This document shows positions 1-8,154 of a stretch of 64,000 nucleotides of DNA, piece by piece. The notes beneath the pieces are model-generated. The model was not told the origin of the DNA. It saw only the letters and a program-made list of their open reading frames with translations, and made no database searches. The position numbers and the translations under genes are program-made. Source of the stretch: Singulisphaera sp045290345 (lineage in GTDB: Bacteria; Planctomycetota; Planctomycetia; Isosphaerales; Isosphaeraceae); assembly GCF_045290345.1 (NCBI RefSeq), contig NZ_CP155447.1, positions 6,262,001-6,326,000 on the forward strand, read 5' to 3'. Positions within the stretch are counted from its first letter, which is position 1. Each line of letters starts with the position of its first letter.

Positions 1-1575
1 CACATCGGCCGTTGCCTTGACGATCTTGATCCGCTCCGGCTTGCCGGATCCGTCGGCCGGGGCCGCGTCGACGAGAAACTCCGTGAGCGCCCCGGTCCCC
101 TTGATCGAGCGACCCGGCCCTCCAAGCGGAAGGTTCGGGTCGTTGAGCAGCTCGAGCCGGAATGCGGTGATCCCCTGGAGGTCTGTCTTCACCGTGAACT
201 TGGTCTGGAACTTCGTCGGCGCATAGCCCCCGGCCAGCAGCGAGCCATCATCCATTCTCTGATGCTTCTGCCCGCCCGTGCTGATATCATCAACATCCGC
301 TTCAACGACGGTCCACACGGGCTGGTTGGCCGTGACCTCTTGTTCCCAGCGAGCCATCCTCTGGGCCCAGTCAGTCGACTTGTGCTGGAGCTCCGCCTCG
401 ATCTCACGGATCTGCTGAAACAGGTTGGCCCGCTTCATCTGTTCATCGGGCGAATAAACGGCGACGTTTGCCTCGTGAGTATTGTTCACGTAGGCAAACA
501 TCTTGTAGTAATCTTCGTGCGTGATGGGGTCGAACTTGTGGGTATGGCATTGCGCACACTGAATCGTCAGCCCTAGGACCCCTTTGCCGATGGCTTCCAT
601 GCGGTCGAACATGGCCTCCATGCGGAACTGCTCGGGGTCGACCCCACCTTCTTCGTTGATCATCGAGTTGCGGAGAAATCCGGTCGCGACAACCTGATCT
701 TGCGTCGCGTTCGGCAGCAGGTCGCCGGCGATCTGCTCGATGACGAACCGGTCGTAAGGGAGGTCTCGGTTCAAGGCCTGGATGACCCAGTCGCGATAGG
801 ACCAGACTTGCCGGAGCTTATCTTTCTCGTAGCCGTCGGAGTCGGCATAGCGGGCGGCATCGAGCCAGATCCGGCCCCAGCGCTCGCCGTAGGCCGGGGC
901 ATCGAGGAGCCGGGCGACCCGGTTCGCATCGGCCTCAGGGCCCGTTTCCGCCAGGGCGGCGTCGGCCTCCGCGATTGTCGGCGGCAGGCCGATCAAGTCG
1001 AGGCTGAGCCGGCGGAGCCGGGTCAGCGAATCGGCCTCGGGCGAGGGAGCCAGCCCTTCTTTCTCCAGACGTGCCAGGACGAACGCGTCGATCGGGTTCC
1101 GACACCAGGCGGAGTTGCGAACCTCGGGAACGGTCGGCCGCGTCGGGGGGACGAACGCCCAGTGTTTTTCAAAGGGAGCCCCCTGCTCGATCCAGACCTT
1201 GAGTCGTTCGAGTTGCTCCGGGGTCAGCGTCTTGCCCGACTTGGCCGGAGGCATCCGCTCCTCGCCGTCTTCCGACATGATCCGCAAGTAGAGTTCACTC
1301 TCCTCGGGCTTGCCCGGAACGATGGCCGCGCTTCCCGAGGCCGCGACCGCGCGTGCTCCCTCCGCCGTGTCGAGCCGGAGCTTGGCCTTGCGTTTGGGCT
1401 CATCGGGGCCATGACACGCGAGGCAATTGTCCGCCAGGATGGGACGGATGTCGCGGTTGAAATCCACCTTCGGGCCCGGTCCCCCGGCCACCGCCGGTCC
1501 CCCGGCGATCGCGATCAGGAAAAGAACCAGGGATCGGCTTCGCCAGCGTTCCGTGCAGCCTGAAGCGTATTGCAT
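1..1575 (-). CDS. PSCyt1-DUF1549 planctomycete cytochrome protein (3' end beyond window)
   Basis: The 5' end is complete and the 3' end runs off the left edge. From the ATG at 1575 the protein opens with a basic n-region and hydrophobic stretch ending AGGPAVAGG, a signal peptide. It continues with FNRDIRPILADNCLACHG, the PSCyt1 heme-binding motif (CxxCH near residue 52). Around residue 338 it carries CAQCHTHKFDPI, the second CxxCH typical of DUF1549 (PSCyt2). The remaining frame to position 1 reads through the region that in this family leads to DUF1553. Family members are large exported proteins of planctomycetes, thought to bind heme; their substrate is unknown. A second protein of this class starts at 63029. 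Confidence 0.9.
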   Translation of the reverse strand, partial: MQYASGCTERWRSRSLVLFLIAIAGGPAVAGGPGPKVDFNRDIRPILADNCLACHGPDEPKRKAKLRLDTAEGARAVAASGSAAIVPGKPEESELYLRIMSEDGEERMPPAKSGKTLTPEQLERLKVWIEQGAPFEKHWAFVPPTRPTVPEVRNSAWCRNPIDAFVLARLEKEGLAPSPEADSLTRLRRLSLDLIGLPPTIAEADAALAETGPEADANRVARLLDAPAYGERWGRIWLDAARYADSDGYEKDKLRQVWSYRDWVIQALNRDLPYDRFVIEQIAGDLLPNATQDQVVATGFLRNSMINEEGGVDPEQFRMEAMFDRMEAIGKGVLGLTIQCAQCHTHKFDPITHEDYYKMFAYVNNTHEANVAVYSPDEQMKRANLFQQIREIEAELQHKSTDWAQRMARWEQEVTANQPVWTVVEADVDDISTGGQKHQRMDDGSLLAGGYAPTKFQTKFTVKTDLQGITAFRLELLNDPNLPLGGPGRSIKGTGALTEFLVDAAPADGSGKPERIKIVKATADV

Positions 1576-1914
1576 GGGAGTCGACTCCGTCGGCTCACTC
1601 CGGCGCAAGGACCAGGCCATGCAGGAGGCTTGGTCGATGCCGAAGAAGCGGTCGGGTGGGGATAAAGCGGAGGGTCGGACTGACCAGCCGAATCAAGCCA
1701 ATCGCGAAATTCGGTGGTGATCGCATTGCCTATCTATCCTACCAGACCCCACGAGTGAGATACCAGAGCCTGGCCCGGCCCCATCGAAAAGGGGGGGACA
1801 ACGCGCTGGCATCTGCTGCCAGCGAACATTGCCCCCCCCCTCGAACCCAACGCACTCATTAGCTGCTGAAATAAAAGGAGCGAGACAGGCCGAGCCCTCC
1901 TTCATTCCACAGTC
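1576..1914. other. Intergenic region with small hairpin
   Basis: No convincing gene. A perfect 7-bp stem (GCTGGCA/TGCCAGC, 1805-1823) lies downstream of the minus-strand gene ending at 1915, but no T-run follows it directly, so it is at best a weak terminator. A run of about nine C residues follows at 1832. Confidence 0.4.
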
Positions 1915-4545
1915 TTATTGCGGGGCGGAACCGGCCTGCCCCTGTTTCGCCTCGGCCAAATCGACTTGATACACGATGCCGGTGGAGGTCTTGGTTCCGC
2001 AGAGCGCAAGCAGACCAAGTTGACGGCTATAGCAAAGGCCCGTGAAACGGATCAGCGGTTTGGTGGGGTCACCTGCTCCCAAGCGTTCGGCCTTGAGTTG
2101 GGTCGAGAAGTCACGCATCGAAAGCCAGGGGAGCTTGATCGTGAGCGGTCGAGCGTCGCCCCCCTTCAGGTCGGCTTCCGCCCATTGCTCGCCCACGAGG
2201 TCGATCCGGCCGTCGTGAACGACGACCTTTTCGACAGGCCCAAGTCGGCGGATCACGGGCTTCCCGTCGAGTTCGCCCAGACTGAGACGCATCAAGGTTT
2301 GCCCTTGATTCGCCCTTCCAAAACCCTCCACCCAGTAGAAGCGACCTTCATGAACGCTGAAGGCGCCCGGGAGTATCGATGAGGAGGGCGAGACATGAAT
2401 CGCTCTCTGGAGGACCGTGACCGACTTGGCGTCGGGGTCGACGACCAGAGGATGATTGTTAATCGCACTCGAACCATTACGATCCACCAGGATCAGCCGG
2501 CGCGGCCCCTCGCCTCCGTCGCGTTGGGGCTCGGTGAGAGTCGCCATGTAGGTGGGACGAAATCGGATGCTGGTTCGCTTCCAGTGGTCGGGATCCTTGT
2601 TGTCAGATTTCTCGTCCGCCTGAAGCAAGATATCGACCGATTTCCCCTTCTGAGGCTCGAATGAGACGTTGGCGACCCAGGAGCTGAGATGTGATCCGCT
2701 CACGCACACTCTGCCGGGCTCAATCGCCGCAACCTGGATGAACTGAGCCCCATCCTCGGGCATCTCGTCCTGCGGCTTGAACGGCAGACCATCGCCGATG
2801 GCCACCGTCCAGGTCTGATCCGTCGCCGGGTCGATGACGACCAGGAAGGGCGGGTCATCCTCCGACCGGACGGGCACCCAGACGTAACGCCCATCATAGC
2901 AAGGGGGCTCAAGGCGAACGTAACGCCCATCGTCGTGATAGACACGAACGGCCGTCTTCCCCTTCTTCAAGAGAAAAATGTCTTTGTGAAACAGGATGAC
3001 GTCGAGCTTGTCGCTGATCGAGAGACATTCATTCAGAGAAGTCAGAACCCCGGTTTCTCCCGAAGGATCATCCCACTCGAGACTGAGCGGAGTAAATCCT
3101 TTCGGCGCAGGGGGAAGGCCCGTATCGGCCGGCTTGGGGGCCATTTGCTCAGTGGCCAACGCGCGAATCTTCTTCATCGCATCCAGCGAATAGCTGCTCG
3201 TCGCCACCAGGCTGTCGCCCAGCAAATCGAATTGCTTTTTTGACTCGGGATAGTGACCGCAAAGAAAGCAGTAGAGGGCAAATTCGCTTCGTTGCCGTTG
3301 ATTGGGAGTCTTGTGCGCCAGGAACTCCTCATACACTTCTTTGATATCACGCCAGGTCTTTGAGGAATGAAAATAGACTTGCCTATCGGCGGGAGCGAGG
3401 TGGAGGGACAACCGGAAGTGGGCGTTGGCCAACAACAGGGGAATTCCACTCCGCCAATTCTTCGTGTCTCGACAGGCCTGGCCGAATGCCAGCAAGTCCT
3501 CGGGAGTGCCGTGCCACTTCGGGTCGAGCCAATCCATTTTGGCTTCACAGGCCGCAAGGTTATCGCTGTCCCCCTGCATCGCCCGCTCAAACCACTTCTC
3601 CATCACGTCGCGATCGCCCCCCGACCCGAGCTCGACGGTCAGCATCAGAGTCGCGGCTTTCGTGATGCTGGGATCGAGGTCCCACGCTCCCTCAAGCGCC
3701 TTGCGTGCATCGGCCAACCGCTCGTGAAACTTCCGAGCACCGTCTTCGGTGACGGTATTGACGAAACCGGATCCACGGGCCTCCCAGGCGTAACTGATGA
3801 GGCAGGAACCCTTGAGCAGTTGCCTGAACCCCTTGAGGCCCTCGGCTTTGGCAAGTTTCGCATCGACGCGGTCGAACGCAGCCTGATAGTCCTCGCCCAG
3901 AGCGCGGTAGCCCCAGATGACTTGCCGGGCGGTATCCAGGCAATCGGAAACCGTCTCCGGAGTGCGGTCGTCCTTGGCGCGGCTCTCGATCATCAGGTCG
4001 AGGGTCTCATCAAGGAGTTGGAACGCCTCCTTGCGTGCCTTGGCATCATCCCCCGCCCGGTACGCCTGGGTGTACGAGTAGTGGTCGAGCGCGACGTACC
4101 GGCGGTACGCCGAGTAGTTGCTTGATTTCAAGGCCAACGCGGCGGCCGCCTGGCGTCGCTCGTACTCCTCCTGCCCGGGAAAGTTGGCACCGACGGCCAC
4201 CCGACCATAGAGGTAGAGAATCAGAGGGTCATCGCACCCCGCATCGACGGCACGCTTCGCCCACGAGTAGACCTCTTCAGGCTGGGTGCTCGGGTCGACA
4301 ACCTGGCTAAAATAACGGGCCGCGGCCTCCAGCGCCTTGCGGGCCTGCTCATCCCAGCGAGGGTCCTTCTTACCGACTTTCTCGTACGCGTCGCCAAGCG
4401 ACTTCCGGTTCCAGGCCAGGATGTCACGATACCGCTTCTGCTGCTGCTCGGGATTCTGAGGGATCGGCCGATCCTTCTCGTCGGCCGAGGCAACCGTTAC
4501 GCCAATCACTAAGCTCGTGAGCACCGCCACGATATAACGCAACAT
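1915..4545 (-). CDS. Large secreted hypothetical protein (helical repeats plus propeller-like half)
   Basis: 876 aa. I chose the ATG at 4545 because it gives a clean signal peptide (MLRYIVAVLTSLVIGVTVASA) with a GGAG 15 nt upstream; an in-frame ATG 18 bases earlier (4563) lacks any ribosome binding site. Residues of about 40-460 are rich in Ala/Leu helices with TPR/Sel1-like spacing. Residues of about 470-870 alternate short beta segments such as LVVIDPATDQTW and LILVDRNGSS, which suggests a beta-propeller. No catalytic motif was recognised. It is transcribed toward the PSCyt1 gene, 339 bases away. The function is unknown; a role in periplasmic protein-protein contacts would fit the repeats but is inference. 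Confidence 0.75.
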   Translation of the reverse strand: MLRYIVAVLTSLVIGVTVASADEKDRPIPQNPEQQQKRYRDILAWNRKSLGDAYEKVGKKDPRWDEQARKALEAAARYFSQVVDPSTQPEEVYSWAKRAVDAGCDDPLILYLYGRVAVGANFPGQEEYERRQAAAALALKSSNYSAYRRYVALDHYSYTQAYRAGDDAKARKEAFQLLDETLDLMIESRAKDDRTPETVSDCLDTARQVIWGYRALGEDYQAAFDRVDAKLAKAEGLKGFRQLLKGSCLISYAWEARGSGFVNTVTEDGARKFHERLADARKALEGAWDLDPSITKAATLMLTVELGSGGDRDVMEKWFERAMQGDSDNLAACEAKMDWLDPKWHGTPEDLLAFGQACRDTKNWRSGIPLLLANAHFRLSLHLAPADRQVYFHSSKTWRDIKEVYEEFLAHKTPNQRQRSEFALYCFLCGHYPESKKQFDLLGDSLVATSSYSLDAMKKIRALATEQMAPKPADTGLPPAPKGFTPLSLEWDDPSGETGVLTSLNECLSISDKLDVILFHKDIFLLKKGKTAVRVYHDDGRYVRLEPPCYDGRYVWVPVRSEDDPPFLVVIDPATDQTWTVAIGDGLPFKPQDEMPEDGAQFIQVAAIEPGRVCVSGSHLSSWVANVSFEPQKGKSVDILLQADEKSDNKDPDHWKRTSIRFRPTYMATLTEPQRDGGEGPRRLILVDRNGSSAINNHPLVVDPDAKSVTVLQRAIHVSPSSSILPGAFSVHEGRFYWVEGFGRANQGQTLMRLSLGELDGKPVIRRLGPVEKVVVHDGRIDLVGEQWAEADLKGGDARPLTIKLPWLSMRDFSTQLKAERLGAGDPTKPLIRFTGLCYSRQLGLLALCGTKTSTGIVYQVDLAEAKQGQAGSAPQ

Positions 4546-4785
4546 GAGCGAGGGGGACTCCATTTTTAAGCTTTACCGGAAAATTATCGCGAGATGCTGA
4601 ACATGTTGGGCGATGATAAATGAAGCCATCCTTGCATTGCAACTCTCCCGCATTTTTTTGCCCGAGTGGATCGCGAATCGCCTGGGGGCGACAATCCAGG
4701 GACGATCGAAAGGGTTCCTGAAGACGTTCGCAACGCTTCTTCCAACAAATCATAAAACTATAAATTACCCGTAATATACTTGCAG

Positions 4786-5107
4786 CCAGAATCCGATTTT
4801 CCCCGTAGGGTGGGCACGGCCCACCATCTTTAACTTGTGTTTTGGCAAGGAGATAAAGGGATGGTGGGCCGTGCCCACCGGGACTTTCTCAGCGAGGGTG
4901 GACAAGCGCGGACAGTTTCAGTAGTGGTCGCGTAGGCAGTAGGTGGCGCAGAAGTCCTTTTCCGGCAGAGCCTTGCTTCGGCTCCTCGGGCTGCCTTGGC
5001 CGCCCAAAGTGTCCGCGCTGTCCACTGGTCCTGGCATCGGCGGTGAGAAAGTCCCTGCCCACCCTACGGGAATTGTCAGGCTGACGATGCGGCCATGGCC
5101 GATCGCG
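4786..5107. repeat. Dispersed palindromic repeat, copy A (interrupted)
   Basis: Inverted arms CCCGTAGGGTGGGCACGGCC (from 4802) and its complement (ending at 5070) flank a short AT-rich centre. The same unit, including flanks outside the palindrome (CCAGAATC on the left; GGGAATTGT-AGG--GACGATG on the right), recurs at 41352-41490. Copy A is split by an insertion at 4880-5055. The rest of the 4546-5267 gap holds an AT-rich stretch (4740-4785) and no gene. Confidence 0.8.
4880..5055. mobile_element. MITE-like element nested inside palindromic repeat, with 8-bp target duplication
   Basis: A 176-bp block bounded by perfect 12-bp terminal inverted repeats (GGGACTTTCTCA at 4880-4891 and its complement at 5044-5055). 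It is flanked on both sides by TGCCCACC (4872-4879 and 5056-5063), where the uninterrupted copy at 41 kb has a single TGCCCACC. A second internal inverted repeat (GTGGACAAGCGCGGACA / TGTCCGCGCTGTCCAC) lies further in. There is no coding capacity, so it would be mobilised in trans. An 8-bp duplication occurs in several IS families (IS6, IS66, IS1595, ISAs1); the parent family is not identifiable here. Confidence 0.75.
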
Positions 5108-5267
5108 TTTACAGTCTTTCTTTACCAAGTCCGCCCGCGAGTTTGATTTCGGATTAAAGTCGAGCCCGGAGGAATACCGATGCTGAAGAGTGAAGCTTTG
5201 CGCTACAGGTGTGGCGCCCCCCTCAGAGTATGACACCAGCTGATCTGACAACCTTGGGAGTGACCCG

Positions 5268-6056
5268 ATGGCGGCCTGTGTCGCGCTTCTGGCCGCGATC
5301 TCCACGATCGCGGGGTGTGGTGATCGCCCCGCCTTGCTCCGTTTTGGAGGAGACCCTTCTCAGGGTGTCCTCGTCAATCTCACACCGGGCATGCGCCCCT
5401 TCGACCCACCCGACCCGGGCCGGCCGACGCTGGTCTTTATTCACGGCTGCAACGCGGCCCCGCGCGTGGTGCACTTTACGATGACCGAGCGGCTTGCCGA
5501 GGCCGTCGCCCAGCGGGGCGGCCCTCCGTTCAGCGTGCTCGACTGGAAATGGAATGCGGCGACGGTCGCCGGCTTGAAGACGAGCGCCAACGAGTCGAAA
5601 GCGGTACAACAGGGCCAGCTTCTGGCAGCCACCTTGCTTCGCTCCGGGGTGCCGCTAGCGCGAACCCACCTGATCGGGCACAGCTCCGGCTCCATCGTCG
5701 CCGCTTCCGCAGCGCGAACGCTGATGAGCGGCCATGGTCAGCCCGTGGCGCAGTTGACGCTGCTCGACCCCGCCGTCACCTACCATGGCCTGATCTTTGA
5801 CGTCCTGGCCGCGGGTTCTTCCGCCCGGTTCGTCGAAAACTACTGGGCCACTCGACCGAGCGGTTATGGCCACGAGGCCCCCCGCGCCGGCGTCTGGAAC
5901 ACCCGAGTGGATGGCCCAACCCCTTATTTCGGGGCCGTCTCACCGGTTCATTCCAACCACTTTCACGTCGTGGAGTGGTATCTCGCCAGCGTGGCCAACC
6001 CCAGGATCCCCGGCGGATTCAACCGAAGTCTGCTGGTCGCCTCCGGCGGGCATTGA
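5268..6056 (+). CDS. Lipase-like alpha/beta-hydrolase lipoprotein
   Basis: 262 aa. The N-terminus MAACVALLAAISTIAGCGD has a lipobox (Cys near residue 17), predicting a lipid-anchored exported protein. The fold signature follows: LVFIHGCN (oxyanion strand), LIGHSSGSI with the nucleophilic Ser near residue 138, LLDPAVT with a candidate Asp near 166, and NHFHVVEWY with a candidate His near 233. This order matches lipase/thioesterase-type alpha/beta-hydrolases. The substrate is not predictable. The gene stands alone, between the nested repeat and the DUF4157 gene. Confidence 0.75.
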   Translation: MAACVALLAAISTIAGCGDRPALLRFGGDPSQGVLVNLTPGMRPFDPPDPGRPTLVFIHGCNAAPRVVHFTMTERLAEAVAQRGGPPFSVLDWKWNAATVAGLKTSANESKAVQQGQLLAATLLRSGVPLARTHLIGHSSGSIVAASAARTLMSGHGQPVAQLTLLDPAVTYHGLIFDVLAAGSSARFVENYWATRPSGYGHEAPRAGVWNTRVDGPTPYFGAVSPVHSNHFHVVEWYLASVANPRIPGGFNRSLLVASGGH

Positions 6057-6447
6057 GATCCGCCACCGAAGGAAAGCGAGCACGGGAATACCCCATGGCT
6101 TCTCCGCTTGAAGCCCCTCCCCAGCTTGAAAGCAGTTCGTCCTGATGGGGACCGCGCGTGACTCCCGCCGCTCCCCTGCCCTGCACCCTTGTTGCTTTTT
6201 CGCTCCGCCGTGGATGCCGGCGGACGAACAAAAGGCGCTGACGCTCCAGGAGCATTGCGTTGAGAGGCATCGCATGTTCTTCTGTGCGTTCTCTCCGAGC
6301 CGAGCCGCCGGCAACCCCTCTGCTCAGGAGGTGATGTCACCCGCTCCTAAGCGGCGATGGTGGGAGAGGCCGCCGGTGCAACGACATCGTCATCAGGCCA
6401 TGGCGGCAGCGACGATAATGAACCTGTGCAGAAGGAAGGATGGACTG
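6057..6447. other. Intergenic region, no gene seen
   Basis: Open frames exist on both strands but have no signal peptide, ribosome binding site or family resemblance. The frame of the downstream DUF4157 gene extends back to 6145, but that extension is arginine/proline-rich and does not resemble the family. Confidence 0.4.
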
Positions 6448-6834
6448 ATGGCCTTGAAACTCGATCCGGGGCAAATGAGTACACCCCAGAACGCGAGCGG
6501 AGCGGCACCGGCGCGTCACGGTCAACTGTTGCCGCAATCGTTTCGCCACCAGATGGAAGCGGCGTTCGGGGCTGATTTCTCCGCCATTCGCATTCACGAG
6601 GGCCATCAGGCAACCCACGTTGGAGCCATCGCCTACACCCAGGGCACGAACATCCACCTCGCCCCCGGGCACGCCTCCTTGGCCTCCAGCCACTGCCAGG
6701 AAATCATCGGCCACGAACTGGCCCACGTCGTCCAGCAGCGGAGCGGGGCGAGAATCCCGAACGTCCCCCGCGGAATGGTCGAGGTCGACCTGGAGGCGGA
6801 AGCAAACAGCCTGGGCGAGCGTGCCGGGATGTGA
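6448..6834 (+). CDS. Small DUF4157 (eCIS-core) zincin-like protein
   Basis: 128 aa. The ATG at 6448 is chosen because GAAGGAAGGA lies just upstream and the protein then starts close to the domain. Residues 30-100 match DUF4157: LPQSFRHQMEAAFGADFS, then AIRIHEG, then AYTQGTNIHLAPG, then the zinc site HELAHVVQQ (His89-Glu90, His93). DUF4157 domains are known mostly at the N-terminus of large effectors or toxins and in extracellular contractile injection system loci. Here the protein stops 28 residues after the HExxH, with no effector domain and no injection-system gene in view. It could be a stand-alone peptidase, a remnant of a larger protein, or a partner of proteins encoded elsewhere. Confidence 0.8.
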   Translation: MALKLDPGQMSTPQNASGAAPARHGQLLPQSFRHQMEAAFGADFSAIRIHEGHQATHVGAIAYTQGTNIHLAPGHASLASSHCQEIIGHELAHVVQQRSGARIPNVPRGMVEVDLEAEANSLGERAGM

Positions 6835-7210
6835 CGTCCGGGAGTGAAGCCTTGGCCATTCATGATGCGCCGCTGGCCAGTCCCCCTTGCCGGGTGCCCT
6901 TTCCGGATTCCATACCCGCTGGGAGCGTTTGAAGCGGTCATCGACAGGCACGCAAACGGTCCGGGAGATGCGAAAGGCCGAATTCGATGGCAGGTCCTCC
7001 TGCCGGCAGGTCGCCATCACCGACAGCATCCACTCCAATGAACGGGCACCCCGCCTCGCTGTCGCTCCCCACATTGATCCGCCGCCAGATCAACGCACGT
7101 TCGACCGCATTGTCCGTTTGCAGGCGCACGGGCTGGAATCCATCGAGATTCAGGGTTTGCTGCAGTGACTGGCTATTTATTGCATGTCCGAGAGCTTTAC
7201 CGGAGTTCGG
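6835..7210. other. Region downstream of the DUF4157 gene, possible decayed tail
   Basis: No recognisable domain. A plus-strand frame ending at 7168 finishes with a protein-like stretch (TFDRIVRLQAHGLESIEIQG), so part of a lost C-terminal extension is possible. The evidence is weak. Confidence 0.25.
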
Positions 7211-7573
7211 CTACTGGGTCGCGCCGGCGTGCTCCAGTATGATCACAACGGCCTTGTGACCATGGGATCGTGCACTGGAGAGGGCCGAGTTCCCATCTTC
7301 CCATGTCGCGTTCGGACTGGCCCCGGCAGATAACAAGATTTCAACTTGTGCGGTGTCGCCCCTGGCAGCGGCCATATAGAGACTCTCGTCGAGCCAGTAC
7401 GCTTGGTATAAATGGCGTCCGAAGACTACCAGTAACATTACCCCACCCAACCACAGGCCAAGGCCATGCCAACGTCGAGGCGAACGCGTGAAGAAAGCGG
7501 CAACAAGTAATAGGCTGCCGACAAGCAATCCCACCGCAAGCAGAGCGAACAGGATGAAGCCGCCAAAATCCAT
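7211..7573 (-). CDS. Ankyrin-repeat membrane protein
   Basis: 120 aa. Two hydrophobic segments occupy about residues 5-28 and 35-52. A soluble tail follows with at least one and a half ankyrin repeats: LYMAAARGDTAQVEILLSAGASPNA, then GNSALSSARSHGHKAVVIILEHAGA. Ankyrin repeats mediate protein-protein contacts; the topology suggests the repeats face one side of the membrane from a hairpin anchor. The final repeat is cut short by the stop. It has no operon partner; it faces the DUF4157 gene across a 376-bp gap. Confidence 0.7.
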   Translation of the reverse strand: MDFGGFILFALLAVGLLVGSLLLVAAFFTRSPRRWHGLGLWLGGVMLLVVFGRHLYQAYWLDESLYMAAARGDTAQVEILLSAGASPNATWEDGNSALSSARSHGHKAVVIILEHAGATQ

Positions 7574-7863
7574 CGCTCAACAAACCCCTTTAGACAAACG
7601 CAATCTCGTGATGTTGACATGAACTCCCACTCGACCACGTCGGATGGCGGCTACGGAAGGCCGCAGGGGCCGGTGAAAAGGCCAGAAAAAAAAGCGATCA
7701 TGCACGTTTCCTGATTCGCATTCATAAAAACGCGAAAGTGTCTAACCATCTATTGCTCGCTAATCTGCTGCCAACACAACCGCCGGCAGCGCAATGAGCA
7801 TCATCGATCGGCGAGTGGTGACGCGAAAAATATCAGCGACCCGCCAAAGAGCAAGGAATCACC

Positions 7864-7981
7864 CTCGTTCCCACGGTCCCCCTGGGAATGCCGTCCCCGA
7901 CGCTCCGCGTCGTCTGGCGTTCGAAAGCCGAGGACGCTGAGCGTCCCAGACTTCATTCCCACGAGGAACCGTGGGAACGAG
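7864..7981. repeat. Large imperfect palindrome (MITE/REP-like)
   Basis: The left arm CTCGTTCCCACGGTCCCCCT and following bases pair with the right arm, which reads TCGTTCCCACGGTTCCTCGTGGGAATG on the opposite strand. Both arms continue into a GACGCT...GCGTC core. About 118 bp with no coding capacity. The rest of the 7574-8154 gap shows nothing else apart from the terminator at 8079-8114 and a tandem TTGGATTGAGTCC pair at 8119-8148. Confidence 0.65.
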
Positions 7982-8078
7982 TAGCGGGAGGCTTCCTAGC
8001 GCTGCATCGAATCATCGCAAATTTTACATCTCAGCCTCGGCAAGCACGAGACTTGCGATGATTTCATCACATGCGGTA

Positions 8079-8114
8079 CAAAAAGAGACGGAGCGATTGC
8101 AATAGCGCTCCGTC
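8079..8114 (-). terminator. Rho-independent terminator of the multidomain heme protein gene
   Basis: A perfect 9-bp stem GACGGAGCG/CGCTCCGTC (8087-8114) with a 10-base loop, followed on the minus strand by TCTTTTT. It sits 41 bases after the stop at 8155, in the right orientation. Confidence 0.8.
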
Positions 8115-8154
8115 CCTATTGGATTGAGTCCCTTTTGGATTGAGTCCGAAGGTA

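Noticed and set aside
700..1563. 287-codon plus-strand frame over the left-edge gene
   Set aside because: Antisense to the PSCyt1/DUF1549 gene, whose CxxCH motifs are clear.
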